Shown here piece by piece: positions 9,323 through 18,813 of a stretch of DNA of 64,000 bases. A program made the translations under genes and the position numbers. Where the stretch lies: positions 62,001 through 126,000 of the forward strand of contig NZ_MLHN01000001.1 of assembly GCF_001999285.1 (NCBI RefSeq), given 5' to 3'. A model generated the notes under the pieces. The model was not told the origin of the DNA. It saw only the letters and a program-made list of their open reading frames with translations, and made no database searches. How positions within the stretch are numbered: position 1 is the first letter of the stretch; each line of letters opens with the position of its first letter. This DNA comes from Rodentibacter genomosp. 1. Its GTDB lineage: Bacteria > Pseudomonadota > Gammaproteobacteria > Enterobacterales > Pasteurellaceae.

Positions 9323-10948
9323 TTAATCCAACAAATAGATGCTTTGATAAGGCATTAACAACACTTTATTTTCTTCTAATGACAGATCATTATAGTTATT
9401 CATTAGAATCTCACCTTTCACATTTAACGCAATCTGTTGTGGTTGATCGCTTAAGTTTGCCAACACGGTCAAGGTTTGTCCGTTGGCTTGGCGTTGATAT
9501 GTCCAAACGAACTTATGATTCGGCAGTAAATCGGTGTAATTGCCCTCGGTTAGAATAGATAATTCTTTGCGAAGTTTGATGAGTGCCTGATAAGTGTAGA
9601 ACACCGAGTGTTTATCCGCTAACGCTTTTTCTACATTGATTTCAGTATAGTTGCGTGCCACATCGATCCAAGGTTGGGCTGTGGAGAAACCGGCATTTTC
9701 ACTCTCGTCCCATTGTACCGGCGTGCGGGAATTATCACGGGATTTCTGTGCCAGAATTTTTATAATCAGATCGTCATTGATGCCTTTTTCTTTCAGTTCC
9801 TCATACGCATTTAAGCTTTCCACATCGCGATATTCTTCAATCGTGGTGAAATTTGGGTTCGTCATACCAATTTCTTCACCTTGATAAATATAAGGCGTAC
9901 CTTGCATACCGTGAAGCAGCATCGCTAACATTTTAGCGGAAATTGCACGAAGTTCCCCCTCATCGCCAAAACGTGAAACGATACGAGGCTGATCATGGTT
10001 ACACCAAAATAAGGCATTCCACGCCTTGCCGTGCATGCCTTGTTGCCAGTAGTTAAAAATTGACTTCAGTTCGACAAAATCAGGTTGGGCGTATGTCCAT
10101 TTTTCACCCTTCGGGTAATCCACTTTGAGGTGATGGAAATTGAAGGTCATAGATAATTCTGTACCGTTCAAATTGGCATAGCGTTGGCAATGTTCAAGAC
10201 TGGTGGAAGACATTTCACCCACACTCATCAAGCCGTAAGGCGTGAGAGCATGTTGATTGAGCATTTGCAAATATTCGTGGATCTTATGTCCATCGGTATA
10301 GAAACGGCGACCATCTCCCTCGAAATCATCTTCAAAATGCTCAGGTTTAGAAATCAAATTCACCACATCCAAACGCAATCCATCAATGCCTTTTTCTGCC
10401 CAAAAACGACAAATTTCAAACAATTCTGACCGCACTTTGGGATTTTCCCAATTTAAATCTGCTTGCTCGGGGGCGAATAAGTGCAAATAATATTTTTGTG
10501 CTTTATCCGACCATTTCCATGCCGAACCGCCAAATTTTGATTTCCAGTTAGTCGGGTTTTCACGCCAAATATAGTAGTCGTGGTATTCGCTTTGTGGATT
10601 TTCCCCTTCTTCAAACCAACGGTGGAAAGTAGAACTATGATTAAACACCATATCCATCACAATACGAATATTGCGTTTATGGGCTTCGGCAATCAGTTGC
10701 TCGAAATCCGCCATCGTACCGTAGATCGGATCAATTTCACGGTAATTGGCGATATCGTAACCGTTGTCAATTTGTGGGGAAACGTACATCGGCGTGATCC
10801 AAATGCCATCAATGCCGAGCGTTTGTAAATAGTCTAAACGTTTGATGATACCTTGAATATCACCTGTACCGCTGCCTGTCGTATCTTGAAATGATTTTGG
10901 GTAGATTTGGTAGATAACGCCATTTTTCCACCAGTTTTGGTTATTCAT
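9323..10948 (-). CDS. treC: Trehalose-6-phosphate hydrolase TreC
   Basis: 541 residues, glycoside hydrolase family 13. It splits trehalose-6-phosphate, the product of TreB transport, into glucose and glucose-6-phosphate. The GH13 conserved regions are in order: DMVFNHSS, GLRLDVVN (nucleophile Asp), VGEM (acid/base Glu) and WCNHDQPR (transition-state Asp). The N-terminal WWKNGVIYQIYPKSFQD is typical of the group. The start at 10948 has AAGGACA 6 bases upstream; the open frame to 10993 gives no family match. It is the third gene of treB-bla-treC, 58 bases after the beta-lactamase gene. Confidence 0.95.
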   Translation of the reverse strand: MNNQNWWKNGVIYQIYPKSFQDTTGSGTGDIQGIIKRLDYLQTLGIDGIWITPMYVSPQIDNGYDIANYREIDPIYGTMADFEQLIAEAHKRNIRIVMDMVFNHSSTFHRWFEEGENPQSEYHDYYIWRENPTNWKSKFGGSAWKWSDKAQKYYLHLFAPEQADLNWENPKVRSELFEICRFWAEKGIDGLRLDVVNLISKPEHFEDDFEGDGRRFYTDGHKIHEYLQMLNQHALTPYGLMSVGEMSSTSLEHCQRYANLNGTELSMTFNFHHLKVDYPKGEKWTYAQPDFVELKSIFNYWQQGMHGKAWNALFWCNHDQPRIVSRFGDEGELRAISAKMLAMLLHGMQGTPYIYQGEEIGMTNPNFTTIEEYRDVESLNAYEELKEKGINDDLIIKILAQKSRDNSRTPVQWDESENAGFSTAQPWIDVARNYTEINVEKALADKHSVFYTYQALIKLRKELSILTEGNYTDLLPNHKFVWTYQRQANGQTLTVLANLSDQPQQIALNVKGEILMNNYNDLSLEENKVLLMPYQSIYLLD

Positions 10949-11006
10949 TTTATTGTCCTTTTTATATTTTGTGCCAAAAGTGATTGACATCAATTTATTA
11001 GTCTAA

Positions 11007-11855
11007 TCAAGGCAATTGCTCAAAAATTACTCTGCCAATTTCTGCAATAGCTTGGTTGCGTTGTGCCATTGTTGCTCGGGTGTTTGTGAGATAAATTGAG
11101 AGCAGATAGCCGGTGCCGTCAGGTTTCCAGAAAATGCTAATGATTGATCTTGAGCCATGACTTCCTGCCCCCGTTTTATCGGCAATTTTCCACCCCTCTG
11201 GCAAGGTTGAGCGAAGTAGATCATTGGCTACTTGATCATCTAACATCCATTGGGTGAGCAGCATTTTTGAGGGAGCGGTGAGTAGATCAGTAAAAACAAA
11301 TTGGTGAAGTAATCGAGCCGCTTCAATTGGGGTGGTGAGATCTAATCCTTTTTGGAGATTATCTCTGTTCATCTCAGGTTCACGCCGATCAAGACGGGTT
11401 TTATTTAGCCCGTGCTGTTTGAAATAATCACTGATTGCTTTCACGCCACCAATTTGCTTTACAATGAGGTTGGCTGCCGTGTTATCACTATAACTGACCG
11501 CTGCTGAGCAAAGTTCCGCCAAGTTCATTGTGGTCTTATTTTTGGTTACCGGTGAGTAGCTGACAATGTCCGTTGCCTGAATCGGCAATTTCTGTGTGAA
11601 AGAAAGAGCATTGTCTTCCGCTAAATCTAATGCAATCCCACAAATGAAAGCTTTATGGGTACTATTAAGCGGAAAAGCACGGTTTCCCTGATATTCAAAG
11701 AGTACTTTTCCATCTGATGAAAGCAGGGCTACCCCAATATCCGCTTTTAATTTTTGTTCTTGCTGCGTAATGGTTTGTTTCCAATCTGCCTTTGACATTG
11801 CCGTAAGGGGCAATGCCAAAAGTAAACTGAAGACTAAAATTCCCTTATTCCACAT
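11007..11855 (-). CDS. Class A beta-lactamase inside the trehalose operon
   Basis: 282 residues with a signal peptide (hydrophobic GILVFSLLLALPLTA). All class A active-site elements are present and well spaced: S65-T-H-K68 (catalytic Ser70 and Lys73 in standard numbering), S123-D-N, E159 in EPEMN (Glu166 loop) and K227-T-G, followed by GSRS, which carries an Arg in the region of Arg244. C72 and C116 match the disulfide of TEM enzymes. It should therefore be an active periplasmic serine beta-lactamase; the spectrum cannot be read from the sequence. The start at 11855 has AGGAG 7 bases upstream. It follows the treB stop by 13 bases and precedes treC, so it probably shares the trehalose-inducible transcript. 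I see no mobile element around it. Confidence 0.93.
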   Translation of the reverse strand: MWNKGILVFSLLLALPLTAMSKADWKQTITQQEQKLKADIGVALLSSDGKVLFEYQGNRAFPLNSTHKAFICGIALDLAEDNALSFTQKLPIQATDIVSYSPVTKNKTTMNLAELCSAAVSYSDNTAANLIVKQIGGVKAISDYFKQHGLNKTRLDRREPEMNRDNLQKGLDLTTPIEAARLLHQFVFTDLLTAPSKMLLTQWMLDDQVANDLLRSTLPEGWKIADKTGAGSHGSRSIISIFWKPDGTGYLLSIYLTNTRATMAQRNQAIAEIGRVIFEQLP

Positions 11856-11868
11856 CAGGGTTCTCCTA

Positions 11869-13284
11869 TTATAAGGTTCCTGTTGCGGCTTTACGTTTGT
11901 AAACAATGGTTGTCAACACAAATGGGATCACGATCGCTGCGAGCATTGCAAGACTGAATACGCCCCAATATTGATGTTGAACGGAAAGAATACCTGGCAA
12001 GCCGCCCACACCAATACTACCGGCTAACACGCCGGATAAACCGCAGATTAAGCCTGCTACGGCTGCACCGATCATTGCACATAACATCGGGAAGCGATAT
12101 TTGAGGTTAATCCCATACATGGCGGGTTCGGTTACGCCGAGATAAGCGGAAAGAGCGGCAGGAATTGCCACTTCGCGAGATTGCGCACTTTTATTCACAT
12201 AGATAATTCCGACAACCGCAGATGCCTGAGCGATATTGGACAACGCAATGATTGGCCATACAGGTGTTCCGCCAATACTTTGGATCATCTGCATATCAAT
12301 CGCAAGTGAGGTTTGATGTACGCCCGTAACCACAAGCGGCGCATAGAGAAACCCGAATAATGCTGCACCGATTGGGGCAAAATCTCCCGTCATGGCATAT
12401 TTCACCACAAAGGCTACGCCATTACCGATTTCACGACCGATAGGCCCGATAATGCTATGAGCTAGGAACACGGCAAGGATAATGGAGACAACCGGTACAA
12501 TGATAAGATTTAAGAAATCAGGTACGATTTTTGTCATCAAACGCTCAATGTAAGAGAGCGTTAAACCAGCCATAATTGCCGGAATCACTTGTGCTTGGTA
12601 GCCGACTTTTTCAATACTAAACCAACCAAAATTCCAAGCTTCCGGCAATTGTGAACCAAGAGCATAAGAATTCATCAATTGTGGGGAAACAAGGGTAATC
12701 CCAAGAACAATACCTAAAATAGGCGAAGTACCCATTTTACGGGCAATAGACCAACAAATTCCCACCGGTAAGAAATGGAAAATGGCTTCACCAATCAACC
12801 ATAAGAAACTGTGCATACTGTTCCAGAATGGGCTGATTTGTGTTAGCGTTTTACCGTCGAACATGGCTATATCGCCAATCACATTACGGAAACCAAGAAT
12901 CAAACCGCCGCTAATTAATGCCGGTAGAAGGGGAATAAAAATATCCGCCATGTGCGAAATTAGGCTTTCGTACCATTTTTGATTCTGACGTGCGGCTGCT
13001 TTTACCTGTTCTTTATCCACGCTTGCCAAGCCTGTTTTTTCAAGCAAAATTTTGTAATAGTCGCCGACTTCTTGACCGATCACAACTTGATATTGTCCAC
13101 CGGTTGAGAAATTGGCTTTTACCATTGGTAAGGCTTCAATCGCCTTGGCGTCAACCTTACTTTCATCATTTAACACGAAACGTAAACGGGTAATGCAATG
13201 TGTCACTGTTGCAATATTTTCACGTCCACCAATCGCTACGATCAGCTTATCCACATTTTGCGGATCAATTTTTTGTTTTGCCAT
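11869..13284 (-). CDS. treB: PTS trehalose-specific EIIBC component TreB
   Basis: 471 residues. The N-terminal EIIB domain (about 1-85) has the phosphocysteine in THCITRLRF. The C-terminal EIIC domain has about ten membrane segments, with GVTEPAMYGINLKYRFP as the sugar-site signature. It imports trehalose as trehalose-6-phosphate. No EIIA domain is fused, so it must borrow one, as in E. coli (Crr). It is the first gene of the operon and is preceded by a promoter, a TreR-type operator and a CRP-like site. Confidence 0.96.
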   Translation of the reverse strand: MAKQKIDPQNVDKLIVAIGGRENIATVTHCITRLRFVLNDESKVDAKAIEALPMVKANFSTGGQYQVVIGQEVGDYYKILLEKTGLASVDKEQVKAAARQNQKWYESLISHMADIFIPLLPALISGGLILGFRNVIGDIAMFDGKTLTQISPFWNSMHSFLWLIGEAIFHFLPVGICWSIARKMGTSPILGIVLGITLVSPQLMNSYALGSQLPEAWNFGWFSIEKVGYQAQVIPAIMAGLTLSYIERLMTKIVPDFLNLIIVPVVSIILAVFLAHSIIGPIGREIGNGVAFVVKYAMTGDFAPIGAALFGFLYAPLVVTGVHQTSLAIDMQMIQSIGGTPVWPIIALSNIAQASAVVGIIYVNKSAQSREVAIPAALSAYLGVTEPAMYGINLKYRFPMLCAMIGAAVAGLICGLSGVLAGSIGVGGLPGILSVQHQYWGVFSLAMLAAIVIPFVLTTIVYKRKAATGTL

Positions 13285-13326
13285 AAGAAAAACCTTCTTT
13301 TTCGTATAAAAATTAAACCGTTTCGG

Positions 13327-13354
13327 ATTATACGCTTTAGATAGAGAAAGTAAA
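13327..13354 (-). promoter_or_regulatory. Probable treB promoter
   Basis: On the minus strand TATAAT (13332-13327) lies 16 bases from TTTACT (13354-13349). The start of treB is about 40 bases further on. The TreR-type palindrome abuts the -35 hexamer. Confidence 0.6.
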
Positions 13355-13369
13355 TGGGAACGTTCCCAT
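13354..13369. promoter_or_regulatory. TreR operator
   Basis: ATGGGAACGTTCCCAT is a perfect 16-base palindrome with the central CG step typical of LacI-family operators. It sits at the upstream edge of the treB promoter, and treR is the next gene upstream. Confidence 0.85.
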
Positions 13370-13393
13370 AATGGTAAAAGTTTATATCAGAAA

Positions 13394-13409
13394 TGTGAGG
13401 AAGATCACG
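13394..13409. promoter_or_regulatory. CRP-like site upstream of treB
   Basis: TGTGAGGAAGATCACG fits the CRP consensus (TGTGA-N6-TCACA) with one change, some 40 bases upstream of the TreR operator. Confidence 0.65.
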
Positions 13410-13591
13410 AAATTGAGAAATTATGGACTATTTGTATGAGATGTAAGCAAATCGGCAAGTTATAGACAGGGGAAATAGAATAGATCAGGCTTAAGTGCGG
13501 TCATTTTTTATTCCTTTTATGCAAAATTATGTAAGGTAAGCATAATTATGTTTTGACTTCATAATTTTACCTAATTTTTTAGGGAGAGCAA

Positions 13592-14536
13592 TTAAGATAA
13601 CTGAAACGAAACTAATTGCTGTTGTACGTCTCTATTTCCACGAATTTGTGCCAGTAGTAAGTCTACTGCTTGGTTTCCGGCTTGTTCATAGCCAAAATCT
13701 AGGCTTATCAAATTTGGTACGAAATGTTCTAAAAGGGGATTTTGTCCAATGTAAGCAAGCGGGCACATTAATTTCTGCTCTTGTAAATACTTTACCGCAC
13801 CAACAGCAAGGCTGGTGGTGGCACATAATAAGGCATCAATCGGGAGACTGAGTCGAGCACAGTGCTGATAGCCCGCTTCAATATTAAGTTCAGTGAGGGA
13901 AAAATTAGGGGGGAGTTTATACCGGTGGCAGAAATCCAAATAGCTTTGCGTTCGTAATCGTCCTGTTGTTTCATCTTGATCATGTATGCCGAGATAGCCA
14001 ATATGGTGATAGCCTTGGCTATGGAGTTTATGCATAAGCGCATGAATTGCACCTTGATCATCATAATAAACGCAAGAAATCTCCTTAAAATAGCGTGCAA
14101 TCACAACCATATTGCCCTGCCATTGTTGTAGTATATCTTTGGAAAGAGGGGAAAACCCAAAGACAATGACACTATCTACCTGGCGTTGTTTGAATAAATT
14201 GAGATGGTGGGCAACTTGTTTTTCATTGAACTGGCTTTCAACAATGATCGGCGTAATTTTTTGGCGATAAAGTGCGGTCAAAATCGCGCGTAATGTTTGA
14301 GATTCACCGCTTGAATTGAGCTTTGAAACGATAATGCCCACTACGGGATCTTGTGCACCACGCATCGCTCGGGCAGAACGATTTGGTTTGAACCCAATGG
14401 AATCAATGACAGTTTGGACTTTTTTCCGTGTTGTCTCATTGACCTTAGGATCGTGGTTTAATACACGGGAAACCGTGGATTTCCCTACTTGGCATAGTTT
14501 TGCGATATCCTTAATCGTATAATGTTTTTCCGTCAT
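13592..14536 (-). CDS. treR: Trehalose operon repressor TreR
   Basis: 314 residues, LacI/GalR family. The N-terminal helix-turn-helix and hinge read TIKDIAKLCQVGKSTVSRVLNH and NRSARAMRG. The rest is a periplasmic-binding-protein-like sensor domain that in E. coli TreR binds trehalose-6-phosphate; SARAMRG, ESQF, DDQGAI and TTGRLR are shared with that protein. It lies between rsmC (3 bases upstream) and treB (307 bases downstream), all on the minus strand. The 13285-13591 gap holds the treB control sites, one USS and a weak imperfect hairpin around 13532-13573 that may end the rsmC-treR transcript. Confidence 0.95.
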   Translation of the reverse strand: MTEKHYTIKDIAKLCQVGKSTVSRVLNHDPKVNETTRKKVQTVIDSIGFKPNRSARAMRGAQDPVVGIIVSKLNSSGESQTLRAILTALYRQKITPIIVESQFNEKQVAHHLNLFKQRQVDSVIVFGFSPLSKDILQQWQGNMVVIARYFKEISCVYYDDQGAIHALMHKLHSQGYHHIGYLGIHDQDETTGRLRTQSYLDFCHRYKLPPNFSLTELNIEAGYQHCARLSLPIDALLCATTSLAVGAVKYLQEQKLMCPLAYIGQNPLLEHFVPNLISLDFGYEQAGNQAVDLLLAQIRGNRDVQQQLVSFQLS

Positions 14537-14539
14537 GGA

Positions 14540-15532
14540 TTAATTTTTTACAGAATAAACTTTAAATTTAGAGGTTTGTGCCAATATCTCAAATTTTCCA
14601 AAATATTGTTGTAATAAATCGGGATAGGGGAGGAATGCATTGGCAACAATACGGAGTTCACCCCCTTGATTTAAGTACCATTTGGCTTGGCTAATCAGTG
14701 TCTCTACCGCCTGATAAGCCGTATCAATCCCATCGTGGAATGGTGGATTGGAAATAATTAAGTCAAATTTTCCTTCAATATTAGAGAACACATCGCTGGC
14801 AAAAACCTCGCCTTCTAATTGGTTTTCTGAAAGGGTTTTGCGGGCAGATTCCAATGCCATTGCATTAATATCGGTCATTATGACGGTTGATTGAGGATTT
14901 GTTTTTTTGATGAGTGAACCAATTATGCCGGCCCCACAACCGAGATCAAGTACCTTCCCTTTAATCGGGTGATTGAGTGTCGAAAGTAAAAGTGCCGTCC
15001 CCACATCTAATTCATTTGCACTGAACACGCCGGGCAAACTATGGATTGTTAAGCCTTGTAGTTGAGGATGTTGATAGGTTTTCCAAAAAGCATTGAGGGA
15101 AAAGAGCGGTCGTTTTTTCAGAGAAAAATGATATAAACCGCAGCGGCGTGCAGAATCAATTTTGGCAATGTCTCCAAAAGGGGAGAACATTTTTTCTGCC
15201 GAACGTACACCACAACGATTTTCGCCAATAATGAGTATTTCTTGTTCCTCAGCGGCATTTGCAAAGATCTGCATCAGTTGGAATTGCACTTCGTGCTTGT
15301 TTTTTGTCCAATAATAAACAATAAGATCGGCTTTGCCTTGAAATTCAATGGAAAAATTGACCGCACTTTGGGTGCGGGCGTAATCAAAATAGCCACTCCA
15401 AACCTGAATGGATTGGCAATACGGTGCTAATTTTTGTGGAAATTGATCCTTAATGCCGCCAGCGAGGATAATGGACTTACCGTGGAAAAGGGGAAGATGG
15501 CGTTCTAAAACTTCGCTTTCAAGAGAAATCAC
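14540..15532 (-). CDS. rsmC: 16S rRNA m2G1207 methyltransferase RsmC
   Basis: 330 residues with the two-domain RsmC layout. The N-terminal half is a degenerate methyltransferase (YYWTKNKHEVQFQLM, GENRCGVRSAEKMF, SARRCGLY). The C-terminal catalytic domain has the SAM loop VLDLGCGAGIIG and the N6/N2-methylase motif SNPPFH. I chose a GTG start at 15532 because ISLESEVLERH matches the family N terminus and AGGA lies 9 bases before it; the frame is open to 15610 without similarity. It probably forms an operon with treR. Confidence 0.94.
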   Translation of the reverse strand: MISLESEVLERHLPLFHGKSIILAGGIKDQFPQKLAPYCQSIQVWSGYFDYARTQSAVNFSIEFQGKADLIVYYWTKNKHEVQFQLMQIFANAAEEQEILIIGENRCGVRSAEKMFSPFGDIAKIDSARRCGLYHFSLKKRPLFSLNAFWKTYQHPQLQGLTIHSLPGVFSANELDVGTALLLSTLNHPIKGKVLDLGCGAGIIGSLIKKTNPQSTVIMTDINAMALESARKTLSENQLEGEVFASDVFSNIEGKFDLIISNPPFHDGIDTAYQAVETLISQAKWYLNQGGELRIVANAFLPYPDLLQQYFGKFEILAQTSKFKVYSVKN

Positions 15533-15644
15533 GCTTTGAATCCTATGAATTATTGGTTTAAAATCACGTGCTATTCTAACAAAGATAGCACTGATAAAAA
15601 ATGATTTCATGGCATTATGCCATTTTACTGTTAAGGAATGTTTT

Positions 15645-16223
15645 ATGAAAAAAATCGTATTAGCAACAACTATGGCGATGTTGTTGTCAGGGTGTCAATT
15701 AATTGAGCAATTACAAGGTAAGCCTCAAACACCTTCTAAAATAGAAGAGACACCGGAACAAATTGAACAATACAAAAAATTAGATGCTCAATTTGAGCGT
15801 GTGAAAAAAGCAGGCATTGAAATTGAATTTAATGGCGAAAAATATGTGAAACAAACACAAGCTATAAAGAGTGAAGAACCGCGTTTTGTGAGTCTTGCGG
15901 CAAGTGTGGATCGTAAAAACAGAAAATCAATTCTCAGTGAGACTTATTATTTAAAAGATTTGGCTCATGAACCTAACCTAATTTCAAAATATTTAGAAGC
16001 TAATAAAAAAATATGTGATTTGCAAACCTTAAGCGATGATACATCTTCTTACTATGTATGTAATGGTAAGGATTTCCAACGTTTTATTGCGGTGATCCAT
16101 AAAGAGAAAAATATTTTGTCATTCCGTAGCCTAAAAGCCTATCAACAAAAACCAACAGAGGTGGAAGAAAAAGCCATTGTAAAAGGCTTAATGAGCTATC
16201 CGTTTGATTCTATTTCCCGCTAA
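15645..16223 (+). CDS. Lipoprotein of unknown function
   Basis: 192 residues. The N terminus is a lipoprotein signal with lipobox LLSGC (Cys17). The mature part is charged and mostly helical at first (EETPEQIEQYKKLDAQFERVKKAG), with two further cysteines in ICDLQ and YYVCNG. I do not recognise the family. AAGGAATG precedes the start at 15645. It is followed after 9 bases by holD and may share its transcript. Confidence 0.8.
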   Translation: MKKIVLATTMAMLLSGCQLIEQLQGKPQTPSKIEETPEQIEQYKKLDAQFERVKKAGIEIEFNGEKYVKQTQAIKSEEPRFVSLAASVDRKNRKSILSETYYLKDLAHEPNLISKYLEANKKICDLQTLSDDTSSYYVCNGKDFQRFIAVIHKEKNILSFRSLKAYQQKPTEVEEKAIVKGLMSYPFDSISR

Positions 16224-16232
16224 TCATTTAAT

Positions 16233-16637
16233 ATGGACAGACGCAATCTTCTTTTGAAAGAAATGGGGATTACCCAATGGCAATTACACCGCCCTGAAGT
16301 TTTGCAAGGAGAGGTAGGGATTGCTGTGGCGGAGCATATTCGGTTTATTATTGTATCTGATGAAAATTTGAGTCAGTCGCCTTTATTTACGGATGTGTTG
16401 TTAAGCCTAACATTGAAAAAAGAGGATTGCCTTTGTTTGAATTACGATCAAATTCAACATCTTGAGTTAAACCATTCCGTACGTTATTGGCTACTTGCTG
16501 AAAATACGGAGAAAATTGACCGCACTTTACCCCATTGTTTGCATGCTGAACGTATTTATCGCTCACCGTGTTATCGGGATTTCCAATCTTCCCCCGCTGC
16601 TAAACGTGAACTTTGGAAGCAAATTCAACAAATTTAA
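16233..16637 (+). CDS. holD: DNA polymerase III psi subunit HolD
   Basis: 134 residues, the size of HolD, which bridges the clamp loader (through chi) to the rest of the holoenzyme. The N-terminal MDRRNLLLKEMGITQWQLHRP is the family signature. The next gene is rimI, as in E. coli and H. influenzae. A USS in the last third codes for the residues KIDRT. Confidence 0.92.
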   Translation: MDRRNLLLKEMGITQWQLHRPEVLQGEVGIAVAEHIRFIIVSDENLSQSPLFTDVLLSLTLKKEDCLCLNYDQIQHLELNHSVRYWLLAENTEKIDRTLPHCLHAERIYRSPCYRDFQSSPAAKRELWKQIQQI

Positions 16638-16641
16638 TGCT

Positions 16642-17082
16642 ATGCCTAAAATATTTACTATTGAAGAATGCGATTTTGAACGTTTGTACGAGATTGAACA
16701 ACAAGCACATTTAGTGCCTTGGTCTTTCGGAACGCTAAAAAATAATCAAGGCGAGCGGTATTTGAATCTGAAATTGGTTAAAGATGATCGAATTATCGGG
16801 TTCGCAATTTGCCAAAAAGTATTAGATGAAGCAACCTTGTTTAATATTGCCATTGAACCTGTTATGCAAGGAAAAGGATTTGGCTCATTCCTTTTGAAGG
16901 AACTCATAGAACAGCTTAAAGAAAAGGGAATCCAAACTCTATGGCTTGAAGTGAGGGAATCAAATCCGGCTCGTTGGCTCTATGAAAAGCAGGGATTTAA
17001 TGAGGTGGATATCCGTAAAAATTACTATCCATTGCCTGATGGGAAAAGAGAGAATGCGGTTGTTATGGCGTGTTATTTATAA
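16642..17082 (+). CDS. rimI: Ribosomal protein S18 alanine N-acetyltransferase RimI
   Basis: 146 residues, GNAT fold, with the acetyl-CoA loop VMQGKGFGSFLL and the conserved LEVRESNPARWLYEKQGF...RKNYYP of RimI. It acetylates the N-terminal alanine of S18. The start at 16642 lies 4 bases after the holD stop; an upstream extension overlaps holD and is not supported. Confidence 0.94.
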   Translation: MPKIFTIEECDFERLYEIEQQAHLVPWSFGTLKNNQGERYLNLKLVKDDRIIGFAICQKVLDEATLFNIAIEPVMQGKGFGSFLLKELIEQLKEKGIQTLWLEVRESNPARWLYEKQGFNEVDIRKNYYPLPDGKRENAVVMACYL

Positions 17083-17087
17083 AAGAG

Positions 17088-17119
17088 CGGTCGTTATTGA
17101 GGAAATAACGACCGTTTTC
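17088..17119. terminator. Bidirectional terminator between rimI and fdhE
   Basis: An 11-bp stem (CGGTCGTTATT at 17088-17098 and AATAACGACCG at 17104-17114) has A-rich and T-rich flanks, between two convergent genes. Confidence 0.85.
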
Positions 17120-17121
17120 TA

Positions 17122-18033
17122 TTACATTTCTTGTGAAGGAAAAAGAAATGGATTGAGCCCGCTTCGAGAAAAGCCTTTTTCTTCCATTTCGACATCTAAG
17201 AAAATAGAGGCTAAATCATCGGCGACCGCTTCAACATTTGGATTTTTTTCTTGAAACATCATTTTTAGATAGGTTTCGCAACTGCCACAGGTCTCTGCCC
17301 GAATGAGTGCTAATTCCTCATTGAGTGACCACATTTCTAATTTATCGTGGCCATTACAATTGGTGCATTGTGCCCGTACCAGATTCCATTCACTTTCACA
17401 TAGTGAGCAATGTAAATAGCGTAAACCTTGTGAGGTGCCGATGTGGATCATACTTGCCACGGGTGCTGAGCCACACACAGGACAATAATGGATATTCTCC
17501 GTATTTTCTAGACGGCTTGCGTGTGGAATTTGTTGAGAGAGTTGTAGCCAGTATAGGGAAAGCGCCGACCAAAGGAATACGGCTTTGTCACTGCTTACAA
17601 GATTGAATTCTTCCGCCAATAATTGGCTTGCCATTCCTTCTAACTCTGTGCTGGAGGCTTTCTCTAAAGACTCAATGGTTGCCGCCATTTGTTCATTGGC
17701 TTTGGGTTTGATGTTGTGCAGGATTTCTGCAAGGTATTCACGCCAAATGCCGTCACGTTTAAATATTTTGGCATTAAGTGGTTCTATACCGCTTGTATTT
17801 TCAATCTCTTGCTGAGGAAGCGGATTTTTCTCAAGGGTTGCTAGTTGGCTTTCTACGACATCGGCAGCAAATAAAAGATAATCTGCCAATGGATGATCTT
17901 GGGCTAAATCACGTAAGCGTTTGGCTCGGCGTTGATAAAGATTTTTCGGATTGGCAAACAGTACGGCGGGTGTTTCGTAGGCATTTTTTTTCTGTTCTTT
18001 GATTTCAGCTTCGGAAAGAATTTTGATACTCAT
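17122..18033 (-). CDS. fdhE: Formate dehydrogenase accessory protein FdhE
   Basis: 303 residues. The C-terminal half holds the CxxC pairs of FdhE ([32 protein letters not shown]), which bind iron. It is a cytoplasmic factor needed for formate dehydrogenase activity. It lies at the end of the fdx operon, separated from fdxI by a USS hairpin, so it is either expressed by read-through or has its own promoter. Confidence 0.95.
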   Translation of the reverse strand: MSIKILSEAEIKEQKKNAYETPAVLFANPKNLYQRRAKRLRDLAQDHPLADYLLFAADVVESQLATLEKNPLPQQEIENTSGIEPLNAKIFKRDGIWREYLAEILHNIKPKANEQMAATIESLEKASSTELEGMASQLLAEEFNLVSSDKAVFLWSALSLYWLQLSQQIPHASRLENTENIHYCPVCGSAPVASMIHIGTSQGLRYLHCSLCESEWNLVRAQCTNCNGHDKLEMWSLNEELALIRAETCGSCETYLKMMFQEKNPNVEAVADDLASIFLDVEMEEKGFSRSGLNPFLFPSQEM

Positions 18034-18052
18034 AATATTCTCTGTCTATAAG

Positions 18053-18086
18053 TAAAAAGTGCGGTTAAAAATGACCGCACTTTTTG
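18053..18086 (-). terminator. Inverted-USS hairpin between fdxI and fdhE
   Basis: AAAAAGTGCGGT (18054-18065) pairs with ACCGCACTTTTT (18074-18085). The stem has T runs on both strands. Confidence 0.8.
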
Positions 18087-18102
18087 AGTGAGTGAACTGG
18101 AC

Positions 18103-18813
18103 TTAGTCTGAGATACGTTTAAATAAAGCTTTGGTTTTTTCACCTTTGGCTTCACGTTCTCCGTCTTTTTCTAATTCAGGTAGAATTTCTTCACGATACC
18201 ATTTTGGATGGTGTTTTTTCGCCCAACGAACGGTGACCCAGCCTTCTATGATCCCGCGAATTGAACCTTTCACCCAGAATGCCATATACATATGCACCAT
18301 AATACCGGTGAAGAGCATAAATGCACTTGCAGAATGGAGAAGAATTGCAAATCTTAGAACTGGAATTGAAAAGTGGTGTGAAAAATATTGACGCCACATC
18401 ACAATACCGGTTGCTAATAAGGTGAACATAGCAAGAATCAATGTCCAAAATAGCATTTTCTGACCAAGATTGTATTTTCCGTTGTATGCCACTTCGTGTT
18501 CATTACCTTTTAGGACTTCAACGACACCTTTTAACCAACGAATATCATTTTTTTCAGGAATGTTATGATGCCAATATAAAGAACATAAGAAGATAAAGGC
18601 AACGAACATTAAAAGCCCTGTGAACGGATGAACTGCTCGTGCAAGTTGTGGCGTACCTAAAATATCCGTTAGCCAGGCAAAATCAGGGAAGAAAAATGCA
18701 ACCCCGGTAAACATGGTTAGGAAAAAGGTGATCACCAAGAACCAGTGACTTAAACGTGCAGGAATTCGATGACGAAAGATACGGGTATCGTTCGTAATTT
18801 CAAATTTACTCAT
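18103..18813 (-). CDS. fdxI: Formate dehydrogenase cytochrome b556 (gamma) subunit
   Basis: 236 residues with four membrane segments and the haem-ligand histidines expected of FdnI/FdoI ([36 protein letters not shown]). It passes electrons from the beta subunit to quinone. The start at 18813 has GGAGG 8 bases upstream and overlaps the end of fdxH by 8 bases; an in-frame extension to 18891 lies inside fdxH and is rejected. Confidence 0.95.
   Translation of the reverse strand: MSKFEITNDTRIFRHRIPARLSHWFLVITFFLTMFTGVAFFFPDFAWLTDILGTPQLARAVHPFTGLLMFVAFIFLCSLYWHHNIPEKNDIRWLKGVVEVLKGNEHEVAYNGKYNLGQKMLFWTLILAMFTLLATGIVMWRQYFSHHFSIPVLRFAILLHSASAFMLFTGIMVHMYMAFWVKGSIRGIIEGWVTVRWAKKHHPKWYREEILPELEKDGEREAKGEKTKALFKRISD

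Noticed and set aside
15533-15610. Longer rsmC starting at 15610
   Set aside because: The extra 26 residues do not match the family; the GTG at 15532 has a ribosome site and the right N terminus.
16495-16641. Longer rimI overlapping holD
   Set aside because: The extension is the shifted frame of holD; RimI similarity begins at the ATG at 16642.
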